In this document: positions 36,179 to 44,253 of the stretch, in pieces | Layout of the letters: each line of letters starts with the position of its first letter | Numbering within the stretch: the first letter of the stretch is position 1 | NCBI RefSeq assembly: GCF_015082335.1 | Contig: NZ_BLRL01000010.1 | Location: forward strand, 107,243-171,242 | Direction: 5' to 3' | From: Moritella sp. F3 | Lineage (GTDB): Bacteria > Pseudomonadota > Gammaproteobacteria > Enterobacterales > Moritellaceae | DNA length: 64,000 nt | Program-made: the position numbers and the translations under genes | The notes under the pieces: model-generated | Database searches by the model: none | The model's input: the letters and a program-made list of their open reading frames with translations, nothing else | Told to the model about the DNA's origin: nothing

Positions 36179-36751
36179 ATGTTTATTGAAGCAAACTCAG
36201 TTGTAGTACTACACTTCGCCGTAACAGATGATAAAGGTGAACTTATCGATGATACGCGTGATTCATCTCCACTAGAATTCTTAATGGGTTCTGGTTACCT
36301 TGTTCCGGGTCTTGAAGCTGAGCTTGAAGGTCTTAAAGTAGGTGACGATTTTGACGTTAAAGTTGAACCTGAACAAGGCTACGGCATCTACGATCCTGAG
36401 CTAGTACAAGAAGTACCTGCAGAGCTATTCGAAGGCGTTGAAGGCGTTGAAGCTGGTATGGCATTTAGTGCTGAAACTGATGCGGGTCACCGTACCGTTA
36501 TCGTAACTGCTGTTGAAGATGACATTATTGTTGTTGATGCAAATCACCCATTTGCAGGTCGTACACTGCAATTTAATGGTGAAGTTATCGGTATCCGTGA
36601 AGCGACTGAAGAAGAATTAGAACATGGTCACATCCATGGCGCTGAAGGCTGTGGTCATGACCACGGACACGACCATGATCACGAAGGTGGCTGTTGTGGT
36701 TCTGACGACGCAAAAGAAGAGAAAAAAGACGGTTGCTGCGGCGGTCACTAA
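36179..36751 (+). CDS. slyD: FKBP-type peptidyl-prolyl isomerase and metallochaperone SlyD
   Basis: The 190-residue protein has the FKBP domain (VVLHFAVTDDKGELIDDTRDSSPLEFLMGSGYLVPGLE at 9-46), split by the insert-in-flap chaperone domain (about 70-125). A His/Cys-rich tail follows from about 147 (HGHIHGAEGCGHDHGHDHDH, GGCCGS, GCCGGH). In E. coli the tail binds nickel and supports hydrogenase maturation. Terminator behind. Confidence 0.96.
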   Translation: MFIEANSVVVLHFAVTDDKGELIDDTRDSSPLEFLMGSGYLVPGLEAELEGLKVGDDFDVKVEPEQGYGIYDPELVQEVPAELFEGVEGVEAGMAFSAETDAGHRTVIVTAVEDDIIVVDANHPFAGRTLQFNGEVIGIREATEEELEHGHIHGAEGCGHDHGHDHDHEGGCCGSDDAKEEKKDGCCGGH

Positions 36752-36788
36752 TCATTAGTGATGCTGAGTTATCAGTTTAATTAAATAT

Positions 36789-36822
36789 AGAATGCCAGTC
36801 ACAGTGACGGGCATTTTTTTTG
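36789..36822 (+). terminator. Terminator after slyD
   Basis: AATGCCaGTCACaGTGACgGGCATT followed by TTTTTTT is a strong intrinsic terminator. Confidence 0.92.
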
Positions 36823-37152
36823 GCTGTATAACCGGCTATTTTAACCCTATTTGATCATACCCAATTATATCTGAACGATTCCTAAATTATCCCAAAGTAC
36901 TTTCAGAATGATATCTAAACTAGCGCAGAGCTATACCGCATTTACTACCTTCTTGCTTACTGTCTGATTAATGCTTTTGATGTTAGTTATTATCATGTAT
37001 TTAGGTGTAATACTCTGTTTATGTACTATATTTGTAGACTATGTCTATGGACCATATTGAAATTAAATTGTACTTATTTGACGTGCTTTAAGCGTTTATT
37101 GATAAAGAGCTGCAATACCTTAATTCTGAATAATGTAAAAAAGGGACTTATT
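36823..37152. other. 330-bp gap upstream of exported repeat protein
   Basis: AT-rich spacer. A frame open to 37021 runs into the next gene, but it lacks a ribosome site and has unusual codon content. I see no RNA gene, and no clear promoter can be singled out. Confidence 0.5.
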
Positions 37153-37719
37153 ATGAATAAAAATATAGTTAACGTTTGTGCTGGATTGGGCTTGACGATG
37201 ATGTCGTCTGCAGCAATGGCAGAGAGTGCACCAGTCATGTTTTCATCAATAAATGGTTTTAGTGCGCCAGCTTCAAATGAAGTAAAAGGTGCTCGTTTAA
37301 CTGTTTTTCATGGTGCGGCAGTCAGTGTTACTGGTGTGGACTTTGCGCTGTTAGGTTTATCTGAAGCGACAGATGTTACGGGGGTTAACTGGGGGTTACT
37401 TGGTGCAAACCGCGTTCACGGTGAATTTACCGGTGCATCATTTGGCTTGCTAAACTGGCATAACGGCAATGATACCGGTGCTAATCTTGGTTTTATTAAT
37501 GTGACGAATAATGTGACCGGTGCAAATATCAGTGCGGTGAACTATTCAGAGGGTTACACCATGGTTGATGTTGGTGTGGCTAACTTGTCGAGTAATTCAG
37601 TAGTGCAAGTCGGTTTATTTAATATGACATCTGACATTAAAGGTGTTCAGGTTGGGTTAATCAATTGTGCTGAAAATGGTTTTTTTCCTTGTTTCCCATT
37701 CGTAAACTTTGCACTGTAA
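37153..37719 (+). CDS. Exported repeat protein, LA_2272-like surface repeats
   Basis: The start at 37153 (MNKNIVNVCAGLGLTMMSSAAMA) gives a clean signal peptide. The mature ~165 residues are made of short beta repeats with the pattern (V)TGVxxxLLG / TGAxxGxxN: VTGVDFALLG, VTGVNWGLLG, FTGASFGLLN, DTGANLGFIN, VTGANISAVN, VQVGLFN, GVQVGLIN. This looks like the LA_2272 surface-repeat type, a small beta-solenoid or barrel. Function unknown; an envelope location is likely. Two Cys near the C-terminus (INCAENGFFPCFP) may pair. Confidence 0.7.
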   Translation: MNKNIVNVCAGLGLTMMSSAAMAESAPVMFSSINGFSAPASNEVKGARLTVFHGAAVSVTGVDFALLGLSEATDVTGVNWGLLGANRVHGEFTGASFGLLNWHNGNDTGANLGFINVTNNVTGANISAVNYSEGYTMVDVGVANLSSNSVVQVGLFNMTSDIKGVQVGLINCAENGFFPCFPFVNFAL

Positions 37720-37758
37720 GTTGATTTTAAATTATTGCATCCTGGTGATTAATTTGAA

Positions 37759-37802
37759 ATAAAAATGGCGTTACTTTAGTTTAAAGCAGCGCCATTTTTT
37801 TA
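37759..37802. terminator. Bidirectional terminator
   Basis: AAAAATGGCG...CGCCATTTTTT with an inner CTTTA/TAAAG stem separates the exported repeat gene from convergent slyX. Confidence 0.9.
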
Positions 37803-37824
37803 TTTGATTCGGTCAATCGCCGGA

Positions 37825-38046
37825 TTAATAATGCGGTGGTGGTGTTTCGTCTGCTTCACTTGCTAGACCACTTCCCACTTGCATTGTTTTGATGCGGCTA
37901 ATTAAAAACGTCAGCTGTACTTTCTGATCTTCAAGTATTTTTTGTTGATCAATAATAGCGTTATTTAATTGTTCGATGGTGTCATCTTGAAAACTAAGTT
38001 TCATTTCTAAGTTTTCAACACGCTCTTCTAATTGCTGAATTTCCAT
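37825..38046 (-). CDS. slyX: SlyX family protein
   Basis: The 73-residue protein is almost entirely a coiled coil (IQQLEERVENLEMKLSFQDDTIEQLN), ending in the family's typical ETPPPHY tail. Function unknown. It is divergent from fkpA, as in E. coli. Confidence 0.95.
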   Translation of the reverse strand: MEIQQLEERVENLEMKLSFQDDTIEQLNNAIIDQQKILEDQKVQLTFLISRIKTMQVGSGLASEADETPPPHY

Positions 38047-38320
38047 GTTTTTTTCCGCGATGGATTAATTTTATGAACTAAGTTTAACATGTAATGTCGA
38101 TTTATTTGAGCTGAAATACTAGCCTAGATAAGATGTAAAACTAAGTAAAGTAGAGTGATTTATCATTTTTTGCATTTATAGTTGTTAATATCTTGTATGG
38201 AAGCATCAAATAGTTATGATAACTAGTCGGTTAGGAATAAGTAACTTAGAAGTAGTTTAGGTATGTATAACTAAGAACGTAGTTGTGACATTTCACTGCA
38301 TTATTTAATTAGGTATTTCG

Positions 38321-39064
38321 ATGAAAAAATTTTTTAAAATAACGGTACTCGCTTCAGCGGTATCTCTGTTAGCAGCATGTGGTCAAGAAGCACAAGCAGA
38401 TAAAGCAACAGACATTAAGGCATACAGCGAAGATCAACAAGCAGCTTATGCAATCGGATCAATCGTTGCACGTAACTTAGTTGCACCACTTAAGCGTCAA
38501 GAAGAGCTAGGTGCACCATTAGATAAAACAATCATCGTGCAAGGTATCACTGATGCGTTAAATGAAACGACACAGTTATCTGATGAAGAATTACAAGCTG
38601 TATTAAAAGCATATGACGAAAAAATGAATACGCTATCAACTGAAGCTGCACGTGTAGAAAGTGAAAAAGCACAAGCAGACGCAGTGAACTTCTTTGCTGA
38701 AAATGGCAAAAAAGAAGGCATCACAACAACGGACTCTGGTCTTCAATACGAAGTACTAACAGCGGGTACTGGTGATGTAGCTAAGCCAAGCGATACAGTA
38801 ACTGTGCATTACACAGGCTCACTGTTAGATGGCAAAGTATTTGATAGTTCTGTTGAACGTGGCGAACCAGCAACGTTTGCACTTAACCGTGTAATTCCTG
38901 GTTGGACTGAAGGTGTAGCACTAATGAATGTGGGCAGTAAATATAAATTATACATCCCATCTGAATTAGGTTACGGCGCACAAGGTGCTGGCGCAGATAT
39001 CCCACCAAATTCAACACTCGTATTTGAAGTTGAATTACTTGAAATTGCTGGCCAAGAAAAATAA
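38321..39064 (+). CDS. fkpA: FKBP-type peptidyl-prolyl isomerase FkpA, lipoprotein form
   Basis: The 247-residue protein has a lipoprotein signal (LLAAC, Cys about 20) and an N-terminal helical dimerisation/chaperone domain (about 35-120). Its C-terminal FKBP domain holds [33 protein letters not shown] and [11 protein letters not shown]. It folds proteins in the envelope. E. coli FkpA is a soluble periplasmic protein, so the lipobox is a notable difference shared with Mip-like relatives. The residue after Cys is Gly, which favours the outer membrane. Confidence 0.94.
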   Translation: MKKFFKITVLASAVSLLAACGQEAQADKATDIKAYSEDQQAAYAIGSIVARNLVAPLKRQEELGAPLDKTIIVQGITDALNETTQLSDEELQAVLKAYDEKMNTLSTEAARVESEKAQADAVNFFAENGKKEGITTTDSGLQYEVLTAGTGDVAKPSDTVTVHYTGSLLDGKVFDSSVERGEPATFALNRVIPGWTEGVALMNVGSKYKLYIPSELGYGAQGAGADIPPNSTLVFEVELLEIAGQEK

Positions 39065-39140
39065 TTAGACGTATTAAAATACGATAGCTGAGCAATTCAG
39101 TTATTGTATTTCTATCGGTTGTTTTTTAGGTTACAAAGAC

Positions 39141-39179
39141 AAAACCCATTCATATGTAAGCATGTGAATGGGTTTTTTA
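39141..39179. terminator. Bidirectional terminator
   Basis: AAAACCCATTCA-N11-TGAATGGGTTTT with T-run, between convergent fkpA and rsd. Confidence 0.92.
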
Positions 39180-39244
39180 TTGGCTGGCTATTATTTTAGT
39201 CTTTTTATTTATGTTCTATTTGTTCTTTAATTTATTCGCAGCGA

Positions 39245-39733
39245 TTATTCAGCGTCTACGACTTCGCGATGATAGGTTGCAAGTACATATAGCAGTTGGT
39301 CTTCTAATTCAAAACGCTGTTCTAATAACTCACCAACTTTTGACATGTCATTATCTAAAGATTTAATTAAGGCGTCATCGTCTTGATTTCCATCCGCGTA
39401 TTTATCATTAAATTCAACTAAGGCTTCAGTTGTTAATACGATCTTCGGTTGGATTTCCTGAGCAAGGGATAGGCTTTTAGTGCTGTTTTCGGCACATTGA
39501 GAAACGATTTGATCGTAAACTTCGAAGTGACCAGTCGATAAATAATCGATTAAAATCTGGCAGAAGGCTTGTAGTTCATCTTTACTGGGCAATGCGGCTG
39601 TTTTTTTAAACGGGGGTAAGCCTTCGAGTTTACAATAATCGACAATCAGTTCTTGTCGCTCTTCGAGCCAATGATCAATGGCGTTGTGCGTACCGCCCCA
39701 AGCTTGTTGCGCTTGTTCTAATTTGGTTAACAT
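39245..39733 (-). CDS. rsd: Regulator of sigma D (Rsd)
   Basis: The 162-residue helical protein fits Rsd: MLTKLEQAQQAWGGTHNAIDHWLEERQELIVDYCKLEG near the N-terminus and FELEDQLLYVL at the end. It binds the housekeeping sigma factor in stationary phase and tunes polymerase use. It is divergent from hemE. In E. coli nudC lies between the two; here no nudC is present. Confidence 0.94.
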   Translation of the reverse strand: MLTKLEQAQQAWGGTHNAIDHWLEERQELIVDYCKLEGLPPFKKTAALPSKDELQAFCQILIDYLSTGHFEVYDQIVSQCAENSTKSLSLAQEIQPKIVLTTEALVEFNDKYADGNQDDDALIKSLDNDMSKVGELLEQRFELEDQLLYVLATYHREVVDAE

Positions 39734-40250
39734 ATGACTTACTCCATGTACCCTTAAAAAACTAAGGTGTCCTATTACTAAATTTTTTACCGTAATACGT
39801 CAATACTATTTTATCTGGTCAAACCTGATTAATTAGCGCTGCAATAACAGATATCTCTACTAAAGAGTTGTTACGGCTTAAAAACTGTTGTAAGACTAAT
39901 GATAGCACATAAGTATTTGTTATGACTGATTTTTGGTTTTGTTCAGCATGCTTGTTAAATAATTGTGATTGATGTCTCTGATTAACTTAAGGTTAATTAT
40001 GTAAATGAATTACCATTATTTAATGCAGTTAAATTGATTTGCTAATAACGCAGTAAGTCGCGTTGCAAATTTGTTGTTTTTTTCTTCGTTTAACCATGAA
40101 CTGTTACGTCTAACCTTATATTTTGGCGGTGAATGCCCTGTTAGGATCAACTTGTTGGTAAATTAGTCATGAAAGTGGCGTCAAATATTTTGTCACTTGT
40201 TGAATAATGTTACAATCACGGCATATTAGAGCCGCAATTCAGGAAAGGAT
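39734..40250. other. 517-bp divergent spacer between rsd and hemE
   Basis: No gene or RNA is supported here. A small dyad CCTTA-N6-TAAGG lies at 39752-39767 just upstream of rsd. A possible hemE promoter is TTGTCA (40190-40195), a 15-bp spacer and TACAAT (40211-40216). I find no remnant of nudC. Confidence 0.55.
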
Positions 40251-41315
40251 ATGAGCGAGTTAAAGAATGATCGTTATTTACGTGCGTTAGCCAAAGAATC
40301 GGTAGACCAAACACCAGTATGGATGATGCGCCAAGCAGGCCGTTATTTACCAGAATATAAAGCAACGCGCGCTGAAGCGGGTGATTTTATGTCACTGTGT
40401 AAAAATGCAGAACTTGCTTGTGAAGTAACGCTACAACCATTACGCCGTTTTCCACTTGATGCGGCGATTCTGTTTTCAGACATCTTAACGATTCCTGATG
40501 CGATGGGTTTAGGTCTGTATTTCTCAGAAGGTGAAGGTCCTAAATTTGAACGCCCGATCACGTGTAAAGCAGATGTAGATAAAATTGGTCACCCAGATCC
40601 AGAAGGTGAACTGCAATATGTTATGAATGCAGTGCGTACTATCCGTAAAAACCTTGATGGTTCAGTGCCATTAATTGGTTTTTCTGGTAGTCCTTGGACG
40701 CTGGCAACTTACATGGTTGAAGGTAGCGGTACAAAAACGTTTACTAAGATTAAAAAAATGGGCTTTGCTGAACCGCAAACGTTACATTTATTATTAGATA
40801 AATTAGCTGATTCAGTGATCACTTACCTGAATGCGCAAATTGCTGCTGGTGCACAATCTGTGATGGTATTTGATACTTGGGGTGGCGTATTGTCTCCACG
40901 TGATTACAAAGATTTCTCACTGCAGTACATGCACAAAATTGTTGATGGCTTAACGCGTTTCAACGATGGCCGCAAAGTACCAGTAACCTTATTCACCAAG
41001 AACGGTGGTCAATGGATCGAACAGATCGCAGCAACAGGTTGTGACGCGATTGGTCTTGATTGGACAATTGATATCGCTGAAGCAAAAGCACGTGTTGGTG
41101 ATAAAGTTGCACTTCAAGGTAACATGGACCCTTCAATGCTTTATGCATCACCTGAACGTATTCGTGAAGAAGTAAGCACGATCTTATCTGGTTTTGGCGA
41201 AGGCAATGGTCACGTGATGAATTTAGGTCACGGTATCCATTTAGATGTTGAACCTGAAAAAGCAGGTGTATTCATCGACGCTGTTGGTGAACTAAGTAAG
41301 CAATATCATAAATAA
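40251..41315 (+). CDS. hemE: Uroporphyrinogen decarboxylase
   Basis: The 354-residue cytoplasmic enzyme decarboxylates uroporphyrinogen III to coproporphyrinogen III in heme synthesis. Signatures include the N-terminal [13 protein letters not shown] (25-37) with the substrate-binding Arg residues, [13 protein letters not shown] near 79, and [16 protein letters not shown] near 142. Ribosome site AGGAAAGG precedes the ATG. Confidence 0.97.
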   Translation: MSELKNDRYLRALAKESVDQTPVWMMRQAGRYLPEYKATRAEAGDFMSLCKNAELACEVTLQPLRRFPLDAAILFSDILTIPDAMGLGLYFSEGEGPKFERPITCKADVDKIGHPDPEGELQYVMNAVRTIRKNLDGSVPLIGFSGSPWTLATYMVEGSGTKTFTKIKKMGFAEPQTLHLLLDKLADSVITYLNAQIAAGAQSVMVFDTWGGVLSPRDYKDFSLQYMHKIVDGLTRFNDGRKVPVTLFTKNGGQWIEQIAATGCDAIGLDWTIDIAEAKARVGDKVALQGNMDPSMLYASPERIREEVSTILSGFGEGNGHVMNLGHGIHLDVEPEKAGVFIDAVGELSKQYHK

Positions 41316-41319
41316 AGAT

Positions 41320-41377
41320 CACGCGGTTTAGTCGTGCACCGCCAAAGTTAACTCTTTAGTGGTGCACTTTATGCGTG
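41320..41377 (+). repeat. Nested inverted repeats just after hemE
   Basis: Three nested arms occur: CACGC...GCGTG (outer), GTGCACC (41334-41340)...GGTGCAC (41361-41367), and AAAG...CTTT (inner). Together they can form one long interrupted hairpin. It lies 4 bp after the hemE stop and before the true terminator, so it may be an mRNA 3'-end stabiliser or protein site. Confidence 0.55.
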
Positions 41378-41384
41378 AATTAAA

Positions 41385-41424
41385 ACAAAAACGGCGTCTA
41401 TTTACATAGACGCCGTTTTTTTAT
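41385..41424. terminator. Bidirectional terminator
   Basis: AAAAACGGCGTCTA-tttaca-TAGACGCCGTTTTT between convergent hemE and bamD. Confidence 0.95.
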
Positions 41425-41469
41425 ATTTTAATTTTAGACTTTATTATCATCAACAAAATGCGTCAGATA

Positions 41470-42207
41470 TTACTCAGCATTGGCCGCTAAAATCTTTTCA
41501 GCGTTCGCTTTTAGCGTTGGCTGTTCTAAAATATCGTAGGCTTTAATCATTACCTTTAACGCGCCGGTACGTGATTCTGTATCGGCAAAGTTATCGATAA
41601 TGTGTTGTGAACGTTGGATCGCAGCGATATAAGCCTTACGTTTCATGTAATATTCAGCGGCTGATAATTCATAGCGCGCTAGACGACTTTTAATCGCGAT
41701 CGCACGTTTTTGTGCATCAGCCACATACTCACTTTCTGGGTAGCGTTGGATTAGACGAGAGAAGTCATTAAAGGCCGCATTGGCATAACTTGGGTCTCGA
41801 TCTGAACGATCTATATTAAAGATGGCATGAAATAGGTTATAATCCGCGCCCATATTGGTAAGTCCACGCATATAATAGACATAGTCTATGTCTTTATGGC
41901 TTGGATTTAAGCGAATAAAGCGATCTATATTGGCTAATGCCTGTGCTGTGTCACTATTCTTGTAGTAAGCATAGATCAAGTCTAGTTGCACTTGCACTGT
42001 GTGCGGGCCAAATGGATAACGCGTATCAAGGGCTTCAAGCGTTTCAATTGCGGATACAAAATTACCCGCTTGTAACGACTGTTGCGCTATGCTGTAAAGC
42101 TCGATGGCTGGTTTGTCTGGCACGTTAGGCTCTGATTTTGAAGAGCAGCCGGTAGCCACAACGAGTGCGAGCGATAAACTTATTGCTAATTTTATTGATT
42201 TTTTCAT
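41470..42207 (-). CDS. bamD: Outer-membrane assembly lipoprotein BamD
   Basis: The 245-residue lipoprotein (lipobox ATGC, Cys21) is made of TPR helices: LYSIAQQSLQAGNFVSAIETLEALDTRYPFGPHTVQVQLDLIYAYYKN and the following repeats. It is the essential BAM subunit that binds unfolded barrel proteins. It lies divergent to rluD, the same arrangement as in E. coli. Confidence 0.96.
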   Translation of the reverse strand: MKKSIKLAISLSLALVVATGCSSKSEPNVPDKPAIELYSIAQQSLQAGNFVSAIETLEALDTRYPFGPHTVQVQLDLIYAYYKNSDTAQALANIDRFIRLNPSHKDIDYVYYMRGLTNMGADYNLFHAIFNIDRSDRDPSYANAAFNDFSRLIQRYPESEYVADAQKRAIAIKSRLARYELSAAEYYMKRKAYIAAIQRSQHIIDNFADTESRTGALKVMIKAYDILEQPTLKANAEKILAANAE

Positions 42208-42344
42208 TAGGTTGGATTTATTCCAAATTGCTTAATGCGAAAAATAGTTATGTAGCCAATATGCTACAGCAAAATAAAAGGCTAAAATAGCCTGAATCCT
42301 GTAATTATACTGAAAATTAGGACCGAAGAGGGTCCCTGCTACCT

Positions 42345-43325
42345 ATGAGCCAACATATAGAACTTTCTGCCGTTGTTGCAGAACACCAAGTCGGTCAACG
42401 TTTAGACCAAGTTTTAGCCGAGATGTTCCAAGATTATTCTCGTTCACGTCTGAAAGAATGGATTCTTGCAGGATTTGTTAACCTAAACGGTAAAGTTGTC
42501 GTTAAAGCACGCGAAAAAATGCAATACGGCGATAAAATTATCTTAAACGCAGAAGTGGAAGAAGAAGTTCGTTTCGAACCACAAGACCTGCCACTTGATA
42601 TCGTTTATGAAGATGATGATATTCTAGTGATCAACAAGCCTGCTGGTTTTGTTGTACATCCTGGTGCTGGTAACCCAGATGGCACAGTGCTAAATGCATT
42701 GCTATTCCATTACCCTGACATCATTGACGTACCACGCGCTGGTATTGTTCACCGTCTGGATAAAGATACAACGGGTTTGATGGTTATTGCGAAAACAATT
42801 CCAGCACAAACGCATTTAGTGACAGCGCTACAAGCACGTAAAATCACACGTGAATATGAAGCGGTTGTATCTGGTACTATGACGGCGGGTGGTTTTGTTG
42901 ATGAGCCAATCGGTCGTCACGCAACTAAACGTACACACATGGCAGTTCGTCCACTGGGTAAACCAGCTAAAACGCATTACCGTGTTGCCGAAAAATATCG
43001 TGCACATACGTTATTAAGATTACGTCTTGAATCAGGCCGTACTCATCAAATTCGTGTTCACATGACACACATTACACACCCAATCGTTGGTGATGCTGTG
43101 TATGCTGGTCGTCCAAAGCCACCGGGCAATGCAACTGATACGTTAGTATTAGCATTACGCGGTTTCGGTCGTCAGGCGCTACACGCACGTATGTTGAAAT
43201 TAGAACACCCAGTAACGGGTGAGATGATGATGTGGCGCGCAGAACGTCCGTCTGATATGAATACACTTATTCATATCCTACGTGAAGATACTGCGTTAAA
43301 CATGGTTGATGATTTCATTAGTTAA
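42345..43325 (+). CDS. rluD: 23S rRNA pseudouridine synthase RluD
   Basis: The 326-residue enzyme has an N-terminal S4 RNA-binding domain (about 15-75) and the RluA-family catalytic core, with HRLDKDTTGLMV near 136-147 holding the catalytic Asp. It makes pseudouridines 1911, 1915 and 1917 in helix 69. A short hairpin (GGACC/GGTCC, about 42322-42336) sits in the leader right before the start codon. Confidence 0.96.
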   Translation: MSQHIELSAVVAEHQVGQRLDQVLAEMFQDYSRSRLKEWILAGFVNLNGKVVVKAREKMQYGDKIILNAEVEEEVRFEPQDLPLDIVYEDDDILVINKPAGFVVHPGAGNPDGTVLNALLFHYPDIIDVPRAGIVHRLDKDTTGLMVIAKTIPAQTHLVTALQARKITREYEAVVSGTMTAGGFVDEPIGRHATKRTHMAVRPLGKPAKTHYRVAEKYRAHTLLRLRLESGRTHQIRVHMTHITHPIVGDAVYAGRPKPPGNATDTLVLALRGFGRQALHARMLKLEHPVTGEMMMWRAERPSDMNTLIHILREDTALNMVDDFIS

Positions 43326-43334
43326 TCATTGATT

Positions 43335-44087
43335 ATGCCTCGTCTGATACAAGCCAATTGGCCAGCACCTCATAATGTGAAAGCATTAAGCACTACCCGT
43401 TTGGGTGGTGTGAGTCATCCTCCCTATGGCGGCCTTAATTTAGGGTTGCATGTACAGGATGATAGCGCGTTGGTGTGGCAAAATAGGCAGCTGTTAATGA
43501 CCGCTGCTGGTTTGCCACAACAGCCATATTGGTTGAATCAAACGCACAGTACCGACGTTGTTCGTTTAGTGGGGCAATCTCACAATCCTGCACAACTTCC
43601 GGCGGCTGATGCGTCTGTGACTATGATGACGGGGCAAGTTTGTTTAGTGATGACGGCAGACTGCTTACCGCTATTAATTTGCGATAAAGCAGGGTCGCAA
43701 GTCGCGGCTATTCATGCTGGTTGGCGTGGTTTATTGGATGGCGTGATTGAAAACACCCTTGCGAAACTATCTGCAGACCCTCAAGATTTGTTAGTGTGGT
43801 TAGGCCCAGCAATTAGCCAGGTACATTTCCAAGTTGGTAGTGAGGTACGTGATGCTTTTATTACGCATGATCCGCAAGCAAGCAGCGCTTTTATTGCCGA
43901 TGGTGATAAATGGTTAGCTGACCTGTATTTATTAGCACGTCAACGTTTACACGCGTTAGCTGTTAATCCTGCAGACATTTACGGTGGTGATTACTGTACT
44001 TACCGTGAAACTGATTTATTCTATTCATATCGAAGAGATAGCCAAACAGGTCGCCAGGCAAGTTTGATTTACCTTGAATCACAATAA
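43335..44087 (+). CDS. pgeF: Peptidoglycan editing factor PgeF / YfiH laccase-domain protein
   Basis: The ATG at 43335 lies 9 bp after the rluD stop. The 250-residue protein has the YfiH metal-site motifs: LGGVSHPPYGGLNLGLHVQDD near 20-40, NQTHS near 75, TADCLPLL near 113 and AAIHAGWRGLL near 130. Family members have been reported as polyphenol oxidases, purine-nucleoside-active enzymes and peptidoglycan editing factors. The clpB sigma-32 promoter lies across its 3' end. Confidence 0.93.
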   Translation: MPRLIQANWPAPHNVKALSTTRLGGVSHPPYGGLNLGLHVQDDSALVWQNRQLLMTAAGLPQQPYWLNQTHSTDVVRLVGQSHNPAQLPAADASVTMMTGQVCLVMTADCLPLLICDKAGSQVAAIHAGWRGLLDGVIENTLAKLSADPQDLLVWLGPAISQVHFQVGSEVRDAFITHDPQASSAFIADGDKWLADLYLLARQRLHALAVNPADIYGGDYCTYRETDLFYSYRRDSQTGRQASLIYLESQ

Positions 44088-44099
44088 ATAATCCCCAGA
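44073..44099 (+). promoter_or_regulatory. Sigma-32 (RpoH) heat-shock promoter for clpB
   Basis: CTTGAAT (44073-44079), a 13-bp spacer and CCCCAGA (44093-44099) fit the RpoH consensus CTTGAAA-N13/14-CCCCATNT very well. The -35 lies inside the last codons of pgeF, and the site is about 155 bp upstream of the clpB start. Confidence 0.8.
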
Positions 44100-44253
44100 T
44101 AATAACTATGGCTTTTAGTGCTTTAGAGCATATCCCCAAGACAATTAAACGACTATAATTGTAGCCATTAGATAATCTCATTACATAATTATACATCGCG
44201 ACTATAGCAGCCTTGCTGCATTCGCTTTTGCTCTACATCGATAGGACATCGTT

